Of a stretch of DNA of 64,000 nt, positions 53,046 to 61,335 are shown piece by piece; the stretch's first letter is position 1; each line of letters begins with the position of its first letter. The notes beneath the pieces were generated by a model that did no database searches, was not told the DNA's origin, and saw only the letters and a program-made list of their open reading frames with translations. Source of the DNA: Winogradskyella vincentii (GTDB lineage Bacteria; Bacteroidota; Bacteroidia; Flavobacteriales; Flavobacteriaceae); NCBI RefSeq assembly GCF_020166345.1, contig NZ_JAIUJS010000007.1:1-64000 (forward strand), read 5' to 3'. The position numbers were made by a program, and so were the translations under genes.

Positions 53046-55076
53046 TTATTTTATCAACCCAGCTCGTCGCAACAATGCTTCTGGTTTGGGTTCTTGCCCT
53101 CTGAATTTTTTGTATAAAGTCATTGGGTTTTCGGTGCCACCTTGAGACAAGACATAAGTTTTAAACTTATTAGCAACTGTTTTATTAAATATACCTTCTT
53201 CCTTAAAATACTCAAAAGCATCTGCATCTAATACTTCGGCCCATTTATAACTATAATAACCTGATGAGTATCCGCCTTGGAATATATGTGCAAATGCAGT
53301 ACTCATACAGTTCTCTTTAACATCTGGATAAAGTTGTGTTTCGCCAAATGCCTTGAGTTCATAAGTTTTTACATCCATTATGTCAGATGGGTCAACACCA
53401 TGCCATGCCATATCTAGCATACCAAAACTTAACTGTCTTAGGGTTTGTATTCCTTCATTAAAGGTTGCTGATTTTTTAATCTTTTCTATTAATTCCATCG
53501 GAATTACTTCATCAGTTTTATAATGTTTGGCAAATAGCTTCAACGTTTCTTCTTCATAACACCAATTCTCTAAAATCTGACTTGGTAGCTCCACAAAATC
53601 CCAATATACACTTGTGCCAGAAAGGCTTGGGTAGGTTGTATTGGCCAACATGCCATGTAGTGCGTGGCCAAACTCATGAAATAGTGTGGTAACCTCGTTA
53701 AAAGTTAATAATGAAGGTTTACTCTTTGTTGGCTTTGTAAAATTGCAAACAATTGACACATGTGGTCTTTCATTAGTGCCATTTTTTATCATCTGCGGTT
53801 TAAATGATGTCATCCATGCACCATTTCGTTTTCCTGCTCTAGGAAAAAAGTCCGCGTAGAAAATAGATACTAATTCTCCATCTGCATCTACAACCTTATA
53901 GGTCATTACATCTTCATGATACTTGTCTATAGTATCTATTTCATTAAACTCTAATCCGAATAATTTGTTGGCCACAGTAAATGCACCTTCAATGACATTT
54001 TCTAGTTTAAAATAAGGTTTCAATTTTTCATCATCTAAGTCGAACAACTTCTGTTTCAATTTTTCGGAATAGTAAGCAGAATCCCATTTTTGTAACTGAT
54101 CAATATCATCTAATTCCTTAGCAAAATCTTGGAGTTTTTTAAATTCTTTTATGGCTGCAGGTTTGGCTTTTCCTAATAGGTCTTCTAGAAAATGATTTAC
54201 TTTAATAGGAGATTCGGCCATACGTTCTTCGAGAACAAAATGTGCATGGGTCTTATAACCTAATAATTGAGCCCGTTCATATCTGAGATTGGATATTTTT
54301 AAAACAATATCCTTGTTGTCTAATTCATCATTTTTAAAACCTTTACTCCCAAAAGCTTTAGATAAATTTTTTCTTAGACTTCTGCTTTTAGCGTAAGTCA
54401 TAAATGGAATATAACTTGGGTAATCTAAAGTTATTAGCCAACCTTTTTTACCTTTACTTTCTGCCAACTGCTGCGCTGCTTCTTTGGCACCTTCTGGTAA
54501 TCCATCTAAATCGTCTTTTTGAGTTAAGTGCATTTCAAACTTATTGGTTTCGGCTAATATGTGCTCACCAAACTTTAGTTTAAGTTGACTTAATTCTTTA
54601 TCAATGGCTCTCAGTCTTTCTTTTTTATCTTCAAGTAAATTAGCACCGTTTCTAGCAAAACTTTTATATTTTTTATCTAGTAACGTTGCTTGTTCTGTAT
54701 TTAATTTTAAATCTGATTTAGAATCGTATACTGATTTAACACGCTTAAATAAATCTTCATTCAGGGTTATGTCATTACTAAATTCTGAAAGTAGTGGTGA
54801 CACTTCTTGAGCAATCTTTTGTATTTCATCATTGGTTTCGGCAGAATTAAGATTAAAGAAAATACTAGATATTCTGTCTAACTCTTCACCTGAATAGTCG
54901 AGTGCCTCAATGGTATTTTGAAATGTTGGCTTTTCTTTGTTATTAACAATAGTATCAATCTCTAATTTAGCTTTTTTAATTGCTGTCTTAAAAGCGGATA
55001 AAAATTCTTCGGTTTTTAGTTTTGAAAATGGAGCTGTATTGTACTGTGTATCAAAGGGTTTATTGAGAATTGTCAT
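53046..55076 (-). CDS. M3 family metallopeptidase (oligopeptidase A/Dcp type)
   Basis: Zinc oligopeptidase of 676 residues, matching the M3 family (oligopeptidase A, peptidyl-dipeptidase Dcp). The zinc motif LFHEFGHALHG gives HExxH, followed about 25 residues later by the third-ligand Glu region (WDFVELPSQILENW). The C-terminal block FQGGYSSGYYSYKWAEVLDADAF is strongly typical. There is no signal peptide, so it most likely degrades short peptides in the cytoplasm. It starts 183 bases downstream of purE on the same strand, with a candidate plus-strand RNA in between. Confidence 0.95.
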   Translation of the reverse strand: MTILNKPFDTQYNTAPFSKLKTEEFLSAFKTAIKKAKLEIDTIVNNKEKPTFQNTIEALDYSGEELDRISSIFFNLNSAETNDEIQKIAQEVSPLLSEFSNDITLNEDLFKRVKSVYDSKSDLKLNTEQATLLDKKYKSFARNGANLLEDKKERLRAIDKELSQLKLKFGEHILAETNKFEMHLTQKDDLDGLPEGAKEAAQQLAESKGKKGWLITLDYPSYIPFMTYAKSRSLRKNLSKAFGSKGFKNDELDNKDIVLKISNLRYERAQLLGYKTHAHFVLEERMAESPIKVNHFLEDLLGKAKPAAIKEFKKLQDFAKELDDIDQLQKWDSAYYSEKLKQKLFDLDDEKLKPYFKLENVIEGAFTVANKLFGLEFNEIDTIDKYHEDVMTYKVVDADGELVSIFYADFFPRAGKRNGAWMTSFKPQMIKNGTNERPHVSIVCNFTKPTKSKPSLLTFNEVTTLFHEFGHALHGMLANTTYPSLSGTSVYWDFVELPSQILENWCYEEETLKLFAKHYKTDEVIPMELIEKIKKSATFNEGIQTLRQLSFGMLDMAWHGVDPSDIMDVKTYELKAFGETQLYPDVKENCMSTAFAHIFQGGYSSGYYSYKWAEVLDADAFEYFKEEGIFNKTVANKFKTYVLSQGGTENPMTLYKKFRGQEPKPEALLRRAGLIK

Positions 55077-55172
55077 TTTATGCCGTCTTAATTTTCTTAC
55101 TATATTGCTGATATTGTGAACTTTAACTCAATTTTAAGTTCATAAAAATCAATTTCGTATTTATCTTTTGTT

Positions 55173-55180
55173 TATTTTTG
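55173..55180 (+). promoter_or_regulatory. Orphan plus-strand -7 element
   Basis: TATTTTTG, an exact TAnnTTTG, in a region where both neighbouring genes lie on the minus strand. The -33 part is imperfect (TTTCG near 55153, 15 bases away). It would start a transcript near 55187 that ends at the hairpin and T run at 55233-55261. Confidence 0.5.
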
Positions 55181-55186
55181 TAACTC

Positions 55187-55261
55187 TTTTAGAACAAAAT
55201 CTATTGTTCAAAAAGGATTGGTTAATAGCGAGAAGCCTTGGCGATAGTCAAGGCTTTTTTT
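55187..55261 (+). ncRNA. Candidate small RNA between the M3 peptidase gene and purE
   Basis: About 75 bases on the plus strand run from the predicted start of the orphan promoter to a classic terminator: AAGCCTTG (55233-55240) and CAAGGCTT (55249-55256) followed by T residues to 55261. A second hairpin, GAACAA (55192-55197) with TTGTTC (55204-55209), lies near the 5' end. No open reading frame of note is inside. The T run exists only on the plus strand, yet no plus-strand gene ends here, so the terminator needs another transcript to explain it. The class is unknown; a 6S-like or Flavobacteria-specific RNA is possible. Confidence 0.45.
55233..55261 (+). terminator. Plus-strand terminator without a plus-strand gene
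   Basis: Eight-base stem AAGCCTTG/CAAGGCTT with loop GCGATAGT and seven T residues. The T run abuts the purE stop codon on the other strand. It is oriented for plus-strand transcription only. Confidence 0.8.
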
Positions 55262-55739
55262 ATAAATCTTTTGCAGATTCTATAACCTTTGCCTTTAAAC
55301 CTTCTTTGTAGACTACAATTTTATCTAAAATACATTGGTCTGCACTTCCTAAAATTTGTGCGGCCAAAATACCTGCATTTTTAGCACCGTTTAAAGCAAC
55401 AGTTGCTACGGGTACTCCTCCTGGCATTTGTAAGATGGATAATACAGAATCCCAACCATCAATGGAGTTGCTACTTTTTACAGGCACACCAATAACAGGT
55501 AATGGAGATAAAGAAGCCACCATGCCTGGTAAATGTGCAGCGCCTCCAGCACCTGCAACAATAACTTTTATGCCGCGTACATGAGCATTTTTACCATAAT
55601 AGAATAACTTATCTGGTGTTCTATGTGCAGAGACAATATCAACCTCTACTTCAACATCAAATCCTTTTAAAATATCAATAGCGTCTTGCATAACGGGCAA
55701 ATCGCTTTTGCTTCCCATAATTACACCTACTTTACTCAT
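55260..55739 (-). CDS. purE: 5-(carboxyamino)imidazole ribonucleotide mutase
   Basis: PurE converts N5-CAIR to CAIR in purine biosynthesis. The protein has 159 residues, the usual length of class I PurE. Motifs are MGSKSDLPVM at 8-17 and SAHRTPDKLFYY near 38-49, then AGAGGAAHLPGMVAS near 67-81 at the active site. It follows purK with a three-base gap, so purK-purE is an operon; together they need ATP and bicarbonate for the carboxylation step. Its stop touches the T run of the plus-strand hairpin. Confidence 0.97.
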   Translation of the reverse strand: MSKVGVIMGSKSDLPVMQDAIDILKGFDVEVEVDIVSAHRTPDKLFYYGKNAHVRGIKVIVAGAGGAAHLPGMVASLSPLPVIGVPVKSSNSIDGWDSVLSILQMPGGVPVATVALNGAKNAGILAAQILGSADQCILDKIVVYKEGLKAKVIESAKDL

Positions 55740-55742
55740 AAT

Positions 55743-56897
55743 TTATTCACTTATAACTTGGATTGTTCTTTTTACTTTTTCTGCTATCGCTCTAGCTTTG
55801 TCAATATCTTCATTTACTATGGTGACATGACCCATCTTTCTGAAAGGTCTTGTCTGTTTTTTGCCATAAATATGTGGTGTTACACCATCCATCGCAAGAA
55901 TTTTTTCAATGTTTTTGTAAAGTACATTGCCTGTGTAATCTTCTGCGCCAACAAGATTAACCATAACACCAGCAACTGTACTTTCAGTTTTACCTAACGG
56001 TAAACCTAATATAGCTCTGAGATGTTGTTCAAATTGATCTGTATAACTTGCTTCGATGCTATAATGGCCAGAATTGTGTGGTCTTGGAGCAACTTCATTG
56101 ACTAAAATATCATCATCTTCCGTCTGAAACATTTCGACTGCCAATAGACCAACATGTTCATAGGCAGCTGCAGTTTTTAAGGCTACTAGTTCAGCTTTTT
56201 TAGCTATATGATCTGGTATTCTTGCAGGACAAATCACATATTCCACTTGATTCGCCTCTGGGTGAAATTCCATTTCAACTACAGGGTAGGTTTTTAAGTC
56301 ACCTTTTGTATTTCGTGCAACAATAACGGCCAATTCATTTTTAAATGGAATTAGATTTTCTGCAATACATTCAACATTGGGCAAATCAATTAAATCCGTA
56401 TATCGTTTCACTATTTTTACGCCTTGACCATCATATCCAAATTTGGCACTTTTCCAAACAAATGGGTAACTCAACCCGCCATTGTCCACAGCCTCATCAA
56501 TTTCCGATGTATAGGCAAATCTTGAGAAATCTGCAGTTGGTATATTATGATCTCGATAAAATAGTTTTTGGTGTGCTTTGTTCTGAATGGTTTTTAAAGT
56601 CTTAGCCGAAGGATAGACCTTCACACCATCATTTTCAAGTTTTTCTAAGGCGTCAACATTAACATTTTCAATTTCAATAGTTAAAATGTCTACTTTTTTG
56701 CCAAAATCAATGACTGTATCATAATCTAACAAGTCACCAACAGTAAATTCATCACAAGCTAATCTTGCTGGAGCATCCTTACTAGGATCTAATACACAAG
56801 TATAAATATCAAATTTCCGTGTGGAATACAATATCATTTTACCCAATTGTCCACCGCCTAAAATACCAAGTTTAAATTTTGAAGAGAAGTAATTCAT
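55743..56897 (-). CDS. purK: 5-(carboxyamino)imidazole ribonucleotide synthase
   Basis: PurK, an ATP-grasp enzyme, makes N5-CAIR from AIR, ATP and bicarbonate. The protein has 384 residues. The N-terminal LGILGGGQLGKMI at 11-23 is the family start, the ATP-grasp lid region KSAKFGYDGQGVKIV lies near 158-172, and EVAPRPHNSGHYSIEA near 270-285 carries metal and substrate residues. It is the first gene of the purK-purE pair and diverges from the hpt-adk fusion gene over about 150 bases. Coupled expression with purE is expected. Confidence 0.97.
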   Translation of the reverse strand: MNYFSSKFKLGILGGGQLGKMILYSTRKFDIYTCVLDPSKDAPARLACDEFTVGDLLDYDTVIDFGKKVDILTIEIENVNVDALEKLENDGVKVYPSAKTLKTIQNKAHQKLFYRDHNIPTADFSRFAYTSEIDEAVDNGGLSYPFVWKSAKFGYDGQGVKIVKRYTDLIDLPNVECIAENLIPFKNELAVIVARNTKGDLKTYPVVEMEFHPEANQVEYVICPARIPDHIAKKAELVALKTAAAYEHVGLLAVEMFQTEDDDILVNEVAPRPHNSGHYSIEASYTDQFEQHLRAILGLPLGKTESTVAGVMVNLVGAEDYTGNVLYKNIEKILAMDGVTPHIYGKKQTRPFRKMGHVTIVNEDIDKARAIAEKVKRTIQVISE

Positions 56898-57014
56898 TTT
56901 AAATATCTATCTAGATACCAACTTAAATTGCGTTAAAGAGACAAAAATACACTAATTATAGTACAAAATTCTAAAATCATAAATCAAAAAATAGTCTTTC
57001 GTTAATCAAATGAT

Positions 57015-57022
57015 TATCTTTG
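57015..57022 (+). promoter_or_regulatory. -7 element of the hpt-adk operon
   Basis: TATCTTTG matches TAnnTTTG exactly. A TTTCG at 56997-57001 lies at about the -33 distance. Transcription would start near 57029, about 16 bases before the TTG start codon at 57045. Confidence 0.6.
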
Positions 57023-57044
57023 CATTTCTAATAATTAGTGCACA

Positions 57045-58154
57045 TTGATTAAGCTTCACGATTTATATTTTAAACCCTTTATTTCTGAAGAGCAAATTCA
57101 ATCTTCAGTTGAAAAATTGGTCGAAGAAATCGCTTCGGATCTTGGAGATGAGATGCCTGTTTTTGTTGGTATACTCAACGGCTCATTTATGTTTGTGAGC
57201 GACTTTGTGAAATTATATCCAAAACCTTGTGAAGTAACTTTTATTAAGTTAGCATCATATGAAGGTGTAAAGTCTACTGAGGATATACAAAGGTTAATTG
57301 GATTAACACAAGATTTAACAGGTAGAACTGTTGTAATATTAGAAGATATTATAGATTCTGGTAATACGTTGGAAGAAGTACATAGAATTTTTAGAAATGA
57401 GAATGTAAAACAGCTAATTATTGCTACGTTATTCTATAAACCAGAAGCTTACAAAAAAGATTATAAACTCCATTATGTTGGTATGGAGATTCCTAATAAG
57501 TTTATCGTCGGTTACGGATTAGACTATAAGGGACTTGGAAGAGACATGCCAGCTGTATATCAATTAAAAACAACTCAATACATGACTAATATCGTTCTAT
57601 TTGGCCCTCCAGGTGCAGGTAAAGGAACTCAAGCGAATTTTTTAAAGGAAAAATATGATTTAGTGCACATCTCAACAGGTGATGTATTTCGTTATAACAT
57701 TAAGAATGAGACTGCTCTTGGAATGTTAGCTAAGTCTTATATGGATAAAGGAGAATTGGTGCCAGACCAAGTTACCATTGATATGCTTAATAAGGAAGTT
57801 GAAAAAAATGCCGATGCAAAAGGTTTTATTTTCGATGGTTTTCCAAGAACCAATGCACAAGCAAAAGCATTAGATAACTTAATGGAATCTAAAGATTCTC
57901 AAATTAATGCGATGGTAGCACTTGAGGTAGAGGATGAAGTATTAGTTGGTAGATTGTTAGAGCGTGGTAAAACAAGTGGAAGGGCTGATGATGCTGATGA
58001 GAGTATTATTAGAAATAGAATAAAGGAATACTACGACAAAACTGCAATTCTTAAAGACTACTATTCAGATCAAGACAAGTATTTTGGCGTTGATGGTGTT
58101 GGAAGTATTGAAGAAATTACTGTAAGGTTAAGTGGCGTTATAGATAAATTGTAG
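57045..58154 (+). CDS. Hypoxanthine phosphoribosyltransferase-adenylate kinase fusion
   Basis: Single reading frame of 369 residues joining two purine enzymes usually made separately. Residues 1-178 form a hypoxanthine phosphoribosyltransferase with the PRPP motif VVILEDIIDSGNT near 95-107, for salvage of hypoxanthine to IMP. From Met180 onward comes a complete adenylate kinase: P-loop GPPGAGKGTQ at 186-195, STGDVFR, FDGFPRT near 265-271, and GRADDADESIIRNRI in the lid and C-terminal part. The lid is short and lacks zinc cysteines. There is no stop or frameshift between them. The start is TTG at 57045, supported by the promoter 23 bases upstream. The ATG of Met180 could also start a free adenylate kinase. 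Confidence 0.93.
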   Translation: MIKLHDLYFKPFISEEQIQSSVEKLVEEIASDLGDEMPVFVGILNGSFMFVSDFVKLYPKPCEVTFIKLASYEGVKSTEDIQRLIGLTQDLTGRTVVILEDIIDSGNTLEEVHRIFRNENVKQLIIATLFYKPEAYKKDYKLHYVGMEIPNKFIVGYGLDYKGLGRDMPAVYQLKTTQYMTNIVLFGPPGAGKGTQANFLKEKYDLVHISTGDVFRYNIKNETALGMLAKSYMDKGELVPDQVTIDMLNKEVEKNADAKGFIFDGFPRTNAQAKALDNLMESKDSQINAMVALEVEDEVLVGRLLERGKTSGRADDADESIIRNRIKEYYDKTAILKDYYSDQDKYFGVDGVGSIEEITVRLSGVIDKL

Positions 58155-58158
58155 CCTG

Positions 58159-58365
58159 ATGGATTTCATCACTCCAATAGGAGCTTTGATTTGGATTGTA
58201 TTATCAATTCTATTTTTTCTATTGCCAATATTGGCATTAATAAGCATTTTGAGAAATAAGTTTCCGGATAATGATAAACTTATTTGGGTAATCGTAGTTT
58301 TGCTACTTCCATATTTTGGTTCAATTTTATACTTTATTATTGGTCGCAATAAGAAAATTCGGTAA
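58159..58365 (+). CDS. PLDc_N-type two-helix membrane protein
   Basis: Small protein of 68 residues with two membrane helices (about 8-30 and 42-62) and the pattern P-x-L-x-L-xx-I-L near 24-32, then DKLIWVIVVLLLPYFGSILYFIIGR, typical of the short PLDc_N (phospholipase D-nuclease N-terminal) family. Despite the name it has no catalytic motif. The function is unknown. It lies four bases after the hpt-adk gene and 50 before obgE, which suggests one transcript. Confidence 0.85.
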   Translation: MDFITPIGALIWIVLSILFFLLPILALISILRNKFPDNDKLIWVIVVLLLPYFGSILYFIIGRNKKIR

Positions 58366-58415
58366 ACTTTAACTCCAACAAATAATTTAAATTTCCACTA
58401 TCGTGGGATACTGAC

Positions 58416-59414
58416 ATGACAGAAGGAAATTTTGTAGACTACGTTAAAATGCATGTGGCCTCAGGTAATGGAGGCAAGGGATCTGCACATTTACATCGCG
58501 AAAAATATATTCAAAAAGGCGGGCCTGATGGTGGTGATGGTGGCCGTGGTGGTCATATAATAATTAAAGGCAATGCAAACCTCTGGACATTAATTCACTT
58601 AAAGTTTAAACGTCATATCAAAGCAGGTCATGGTGCACATGGTAGTTCAGGTAGAAGTACTGGAGCAGATGGTGAAGATGCAATTATAGAAGTGCCATTA
58701 GGAACCGTTGTTCGTGATACTGAAACTAATGACATACTTTTTGAAATTACCGAAGATGGCGAAGAGAAGATTGTCGCAGAAGGAGGTAAAGGTGGACGCG
58801 GAAACTGGCATTTTAAGAGCTCTACAAATCAAACGCCTCGTTATGCACAGCCTGGTATTCCTCTTGAAGAAAAGGAAATTACTTTAGAGCTGAAAGTCCT
58901 CGCAGATGTTGGGCTAGTTGGATTTCCTAATGCAGGTAAATCTACGCTATTGTCTGTATTAACTTCAGCAAAACCAAAAATTGCTGATTATGAGTTTACT
59001 ACATTAAAACCAAATCTAGGTATTGTAAAATATCGCGATTATCAATCATTTGTTATGGCTGATATTCCTGGTATAATTGAAGGTGCGGCAGAAGGTAAAG
59101 GTCTTGGTTATTACTTTTTGAGACATATAGAGCGAAATTCAATATTATTATTCTTAATTCCTGCTGATGCTAAAGACATTGTAGAGCAGTATAACATATT
59201 GGTAGATGAATTAAGAAGATATAATCCCGAAATGTTGGACAAAGAGAGATTTGTTGTAATTTCAAAATCTGATATGTTAGATGATGAATTGAAGTCTGAA
59301 ATTTCTACTATTTTAGATGAAGATCTGGAGGCTGATTATATGTTTATTTCTTCAGTAGCCCAACAAGGTCTAACAGAATTAAAAGATAAACTCTGGCAAA
59401 TGTTAAATGAATAA
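58416..59414 (+). CDS. obgE: Obg family GTPase
   Basis: Essential GTPase linked to 50S ribosome assembly and stress control. The protein has 332 residues. The N-terminal Gly-rich Obg fold spans about 1-158 ([31 protein letters not shown]), and the G domain follows with G1 GFPNAGKS at 169-176, G3 [17 protein letters not shown] near 215-231 and G4 SKSD near 284-287. It lacks the extra C-terminal domain of some Obg proteins. It follows the hpt-adk/PLDc_N genes; adk-obgE neighbourhood is common in Flavobacteria. The next gene follows after about a dozen bases. Confidence 0.97.
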   Translation: MTEGNFVDYVKMHVASGNGGKGSAHLHREKYIQKGGPDGGDGGRGGHIIIKGNANLWTLIHLKFKRHIKAGHGAHGSSGRSTGADGEDAIIEVPLGTVVRDTETNDILFEITEDGEEKIVAEGGKGGRGNWHFKSSTNQTPRYAQPGIPLEEKEITLELKVLADVGLVGFPNAGKSTLLSVLTSAKPKIADYEFTTLKPNLGIVKYRDYQSFVMADIPGIIEGAAEGKGLGYYFLRHIERNSILLFLIPADAKDIVEQYNILVDELRRYNPEMLDKERFVVISKSDMLDDELKSEISTILDEDLEADYMFISSVAQQGLTELKDKLWQMLNE

Positions 59415-59426
59415 TTGTTAATTATT

Positions 59427-60140
59427 ATGAAGGCTTACATAAAAAGTATTGTCGAATATAATAACAACAAGCTTAGCAGGAGCTTTGCTTTTTTCATTCA
59501 ATTTTTAATTGTCCTTTCTGTCATAACATTTTCAATTGAGACCGTACCCAATTTAAAGCCTCAAACACGAGTAATATTAAATTCAATTGAGATATTTTGT
59601 GTTACCATTTTTACGATAGAATATATTGCAAGAATTTATGTGGCAGATAAAAAATTTAAATTCATTTTTAGTTTTTTTGGCTTAATTGACCTCTTTGCCA
59701 TACTTCCTTTTTATTTATCCTTTGGTGTGGATTTAAGATCACTTAGAGTTTTAAGAATGTTCAGATTATTTAGACTCTTAAAATTAGTAAGGTATAATAA
59801 GGCTATGCGCCATTTTACAAAAGCAATGCTAATGGCAAAAGAGCAAATCATCCTTTTTATGGCCATAACATTGGTGCTAATCTATTTTGCTGCTGTAGGA
59901 ATCTATTATTTTGAAAACGAAGCACAACCAGAACATTTCTCCTCCATTTTTGATAGTCTATGGTGGTCAATAATTACGCTTACAACTGTAGGTTATGGTG
60001 ATGTTTATCCCGTAACTATGGGTGGGCGAATCTTCACTTTTTTTATACTTTTAATTGGTTTGGGAATTGTGGCAATTCCAACAGGTATAATATCTTCTTC
60101 TCTTACCAAAGTGTTTGATTTAACTGATGATGAAGAATAG
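59427..60140 (+). CDS. Voltage-gated potassium channel-like ion transporter
   Basis: Six-helix channel subunit of 237 residues from ATG 59427 (a TTG four codons earlier is possible). Helices S1-S3 lie between about 18 and 100, S4 has a regular series of basic residues (RSLRVLRMFRLFRLLKLVRY near 104-123) as voltage sensor, and the pore loop carries the K+ filter TVGYGD at 187-192 before the last helix. The short C-terminus lacks a regulatory domain. It should form a tetrameric inner-membrane K+ channel. It begins 12 bases after obgE and may share its transcript. Confidence 0.93.
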   Translation: MKAYIKSIVEYNNNKLSRSFAFFIQFLIVLSVITFSIETVPNLKPQTRVILNSIEIFCVTIFTIEYIARIYVADKKFKFIFSFFGLIDLFAILPFYLSFGVDLRSLRVLRMFRLFRLLKLVRYNKAMRHFTKAMLMAKEQIILFMAITLVLIYFAAVGIYYFENEAQPEHFSSIFDSLWWSIITLTTVGYGDVYPVTMGGRIFTFFILLIGLGIVAIPTGIISSSLTKVFDLTDDEE

Positions 60141-60188
60141 TTAAAACACTTTAGTGCACTGTGCTTTTTTAGTATCTTTAAAAGAAAA

Positions 60189-60710
60189 ATGAAAGTTTTT
60201 AAGTATCTGATTCTTTTTATAGTGGCAGTTTCCTGTGGGCCATTAGTATCATATGACTATGAAGAATCAACGGATTTTTCCAAATATAAAAGCTATAATT
60301 ATTTTGATGATATGGAAACTGGTCTAAGTTTTTTTGATCAAAAACGAATGATAAGAGCAATTGATTCTCAACTCACAAAATTGGGTTTGGAGCGTAAGTA
60401 CAATGCAGATTTTTATATAGATATAAGTTGTAAAGATGCACAGAATAGAACTAACTCGAGCTTTGGTATTGGTGTAGGAGGAACAGGCGGTAACGTTGGA
60501 GGTGCAATATCTGTTGGTGTACCTGTTACAAACAATTTGCGATCAAGAGAAGTGGTCATAGAATTTATTGATTTGAAACAGACCGAAAAATTAATATGGA
60601 AGGCAATTACCGAATCATATTATAAACCTAATGACACACCAGAAAATAGAGAGGAGCATTTCAATACAGTTGCTGAAAGAATTTTTAAAAGGTATCCACC
60701 GAAAAAATAA
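60189..60710 (+). CDS. DUF4136 lipoprotein
   Basis: Predicted lipoprotein of 173 residues. The signal peptide MKVFKYLILFIVAVSCG has a lipobox ending in Cys16 (AVSC). The mature part matches the DUF4136 pattern: YDYEESTDFSKYKSYNY near the start, a Gly-rich GIGVGGTGGNVGGAISVGVP segment near 97-116, then EVVIEFIDLKQTEKLIWKA and the closing ERIFKRYPPKK. Function is unknown. It lies about 50 bases after the channel gene on the same strand. Confidence 0.85.
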   Translation: MKVFKYLILFIVAVSCGPLVSYDYEESTDFSKYKSYNYFDDMETGLSFFDQKRMIRAIDSQLTKLGLERKYNADFYIDISCKDAQNRTNSSFGIGVGGTGGNVGGAISVGVPVTNNLRSREVVIEFIDLKQTEKLIWKAITESYYKPNDTPENREEHFNTVAERIFKRYPPKK

Positions 60711-60783
60711 GTTAATCTACTGTTAATCAAAATAAACAGGGCGTATTTGTTGTTATATTTAATAAAACTAAGACTTCCAAAAT

Positions 60784-61335
60784 ATGACAACCAAGATCCA
60801 TTCTATTGTATTTCTCATTATTTTTTCAATTTCAAATGTAACTGCTCAGATGGTTGTTAAACCGCCAAGAGGCTATTCTAATGATATTGGTAATATGATA
60901 TCGATGCTTGATAATCTTAAGAGCAGGGTAGAAAGACACGTTGTTAATTTAGACCAACAAGGAACTGATTTTTTACTAGATGATAACGCAAATTCTCCGG
61001 GTGCTATAATTTATCATTTAGCTGCAACAGAGGCTTACTATCAAGTCTATACTTTTGAAGGTAGAGGCTTTAATGCAGAAGAAAAGGCTAAGTGGGAAAC
61101 CGCATTAAATCTAGGTGTAAAAGCTCGAGAAGAATTTAAAAATAAACCCATAGATTATTACCTAAAAATATATGATGAAGTAAGGTCCAAAACCAAAAAA
61201 CTTTTAAAAGAAAAGGATGATATTTGGTTTAAGAAAAAAAATGGCAATATGAGTAATCATTGGGCTTGGTTCCATGTTATGGAACATCAAGCAAATCATA
61301 TGGGTCAACTCGCTCTTATAACAAAACGTATTTAA
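60784..61335 (+). CDS. Exported DinB-like protein
   Basis: Four-helix DinB-family protein of 183 residues with a predicted signal peptide (MTTKIHSIVFLIIFSISNVTAQ). The expected metal ligands are seen as IIYHLAATE (His near 77) and the HVMEHQANHMGQL block near the C-terminus (His162, His166-type spacing HxxEHxxxH). DinB relatives are often metal-dependent thiol transferases in the cytoplasm, so export is notable. The substrate is unknown. It overlaps the end of the convergent A2M gene by four bases. Confidence 0.8.
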   Translation: MTTKIHSIVFLIIFSISNVTAQMVVKPPRGYSNDIGNMISMLDNLKSRVERHVVNLDQQGTDFLLDDNANSPGAIIYHLAATEAYYQVYTFEGRGFNAEEKAKWETALNLGVKAREEFKNKPIDYYLKIYDEVRSKTKKLLKEKDDIWFKKKNGNMSNHWAWFHVMEHQANHMGQLALITKRI

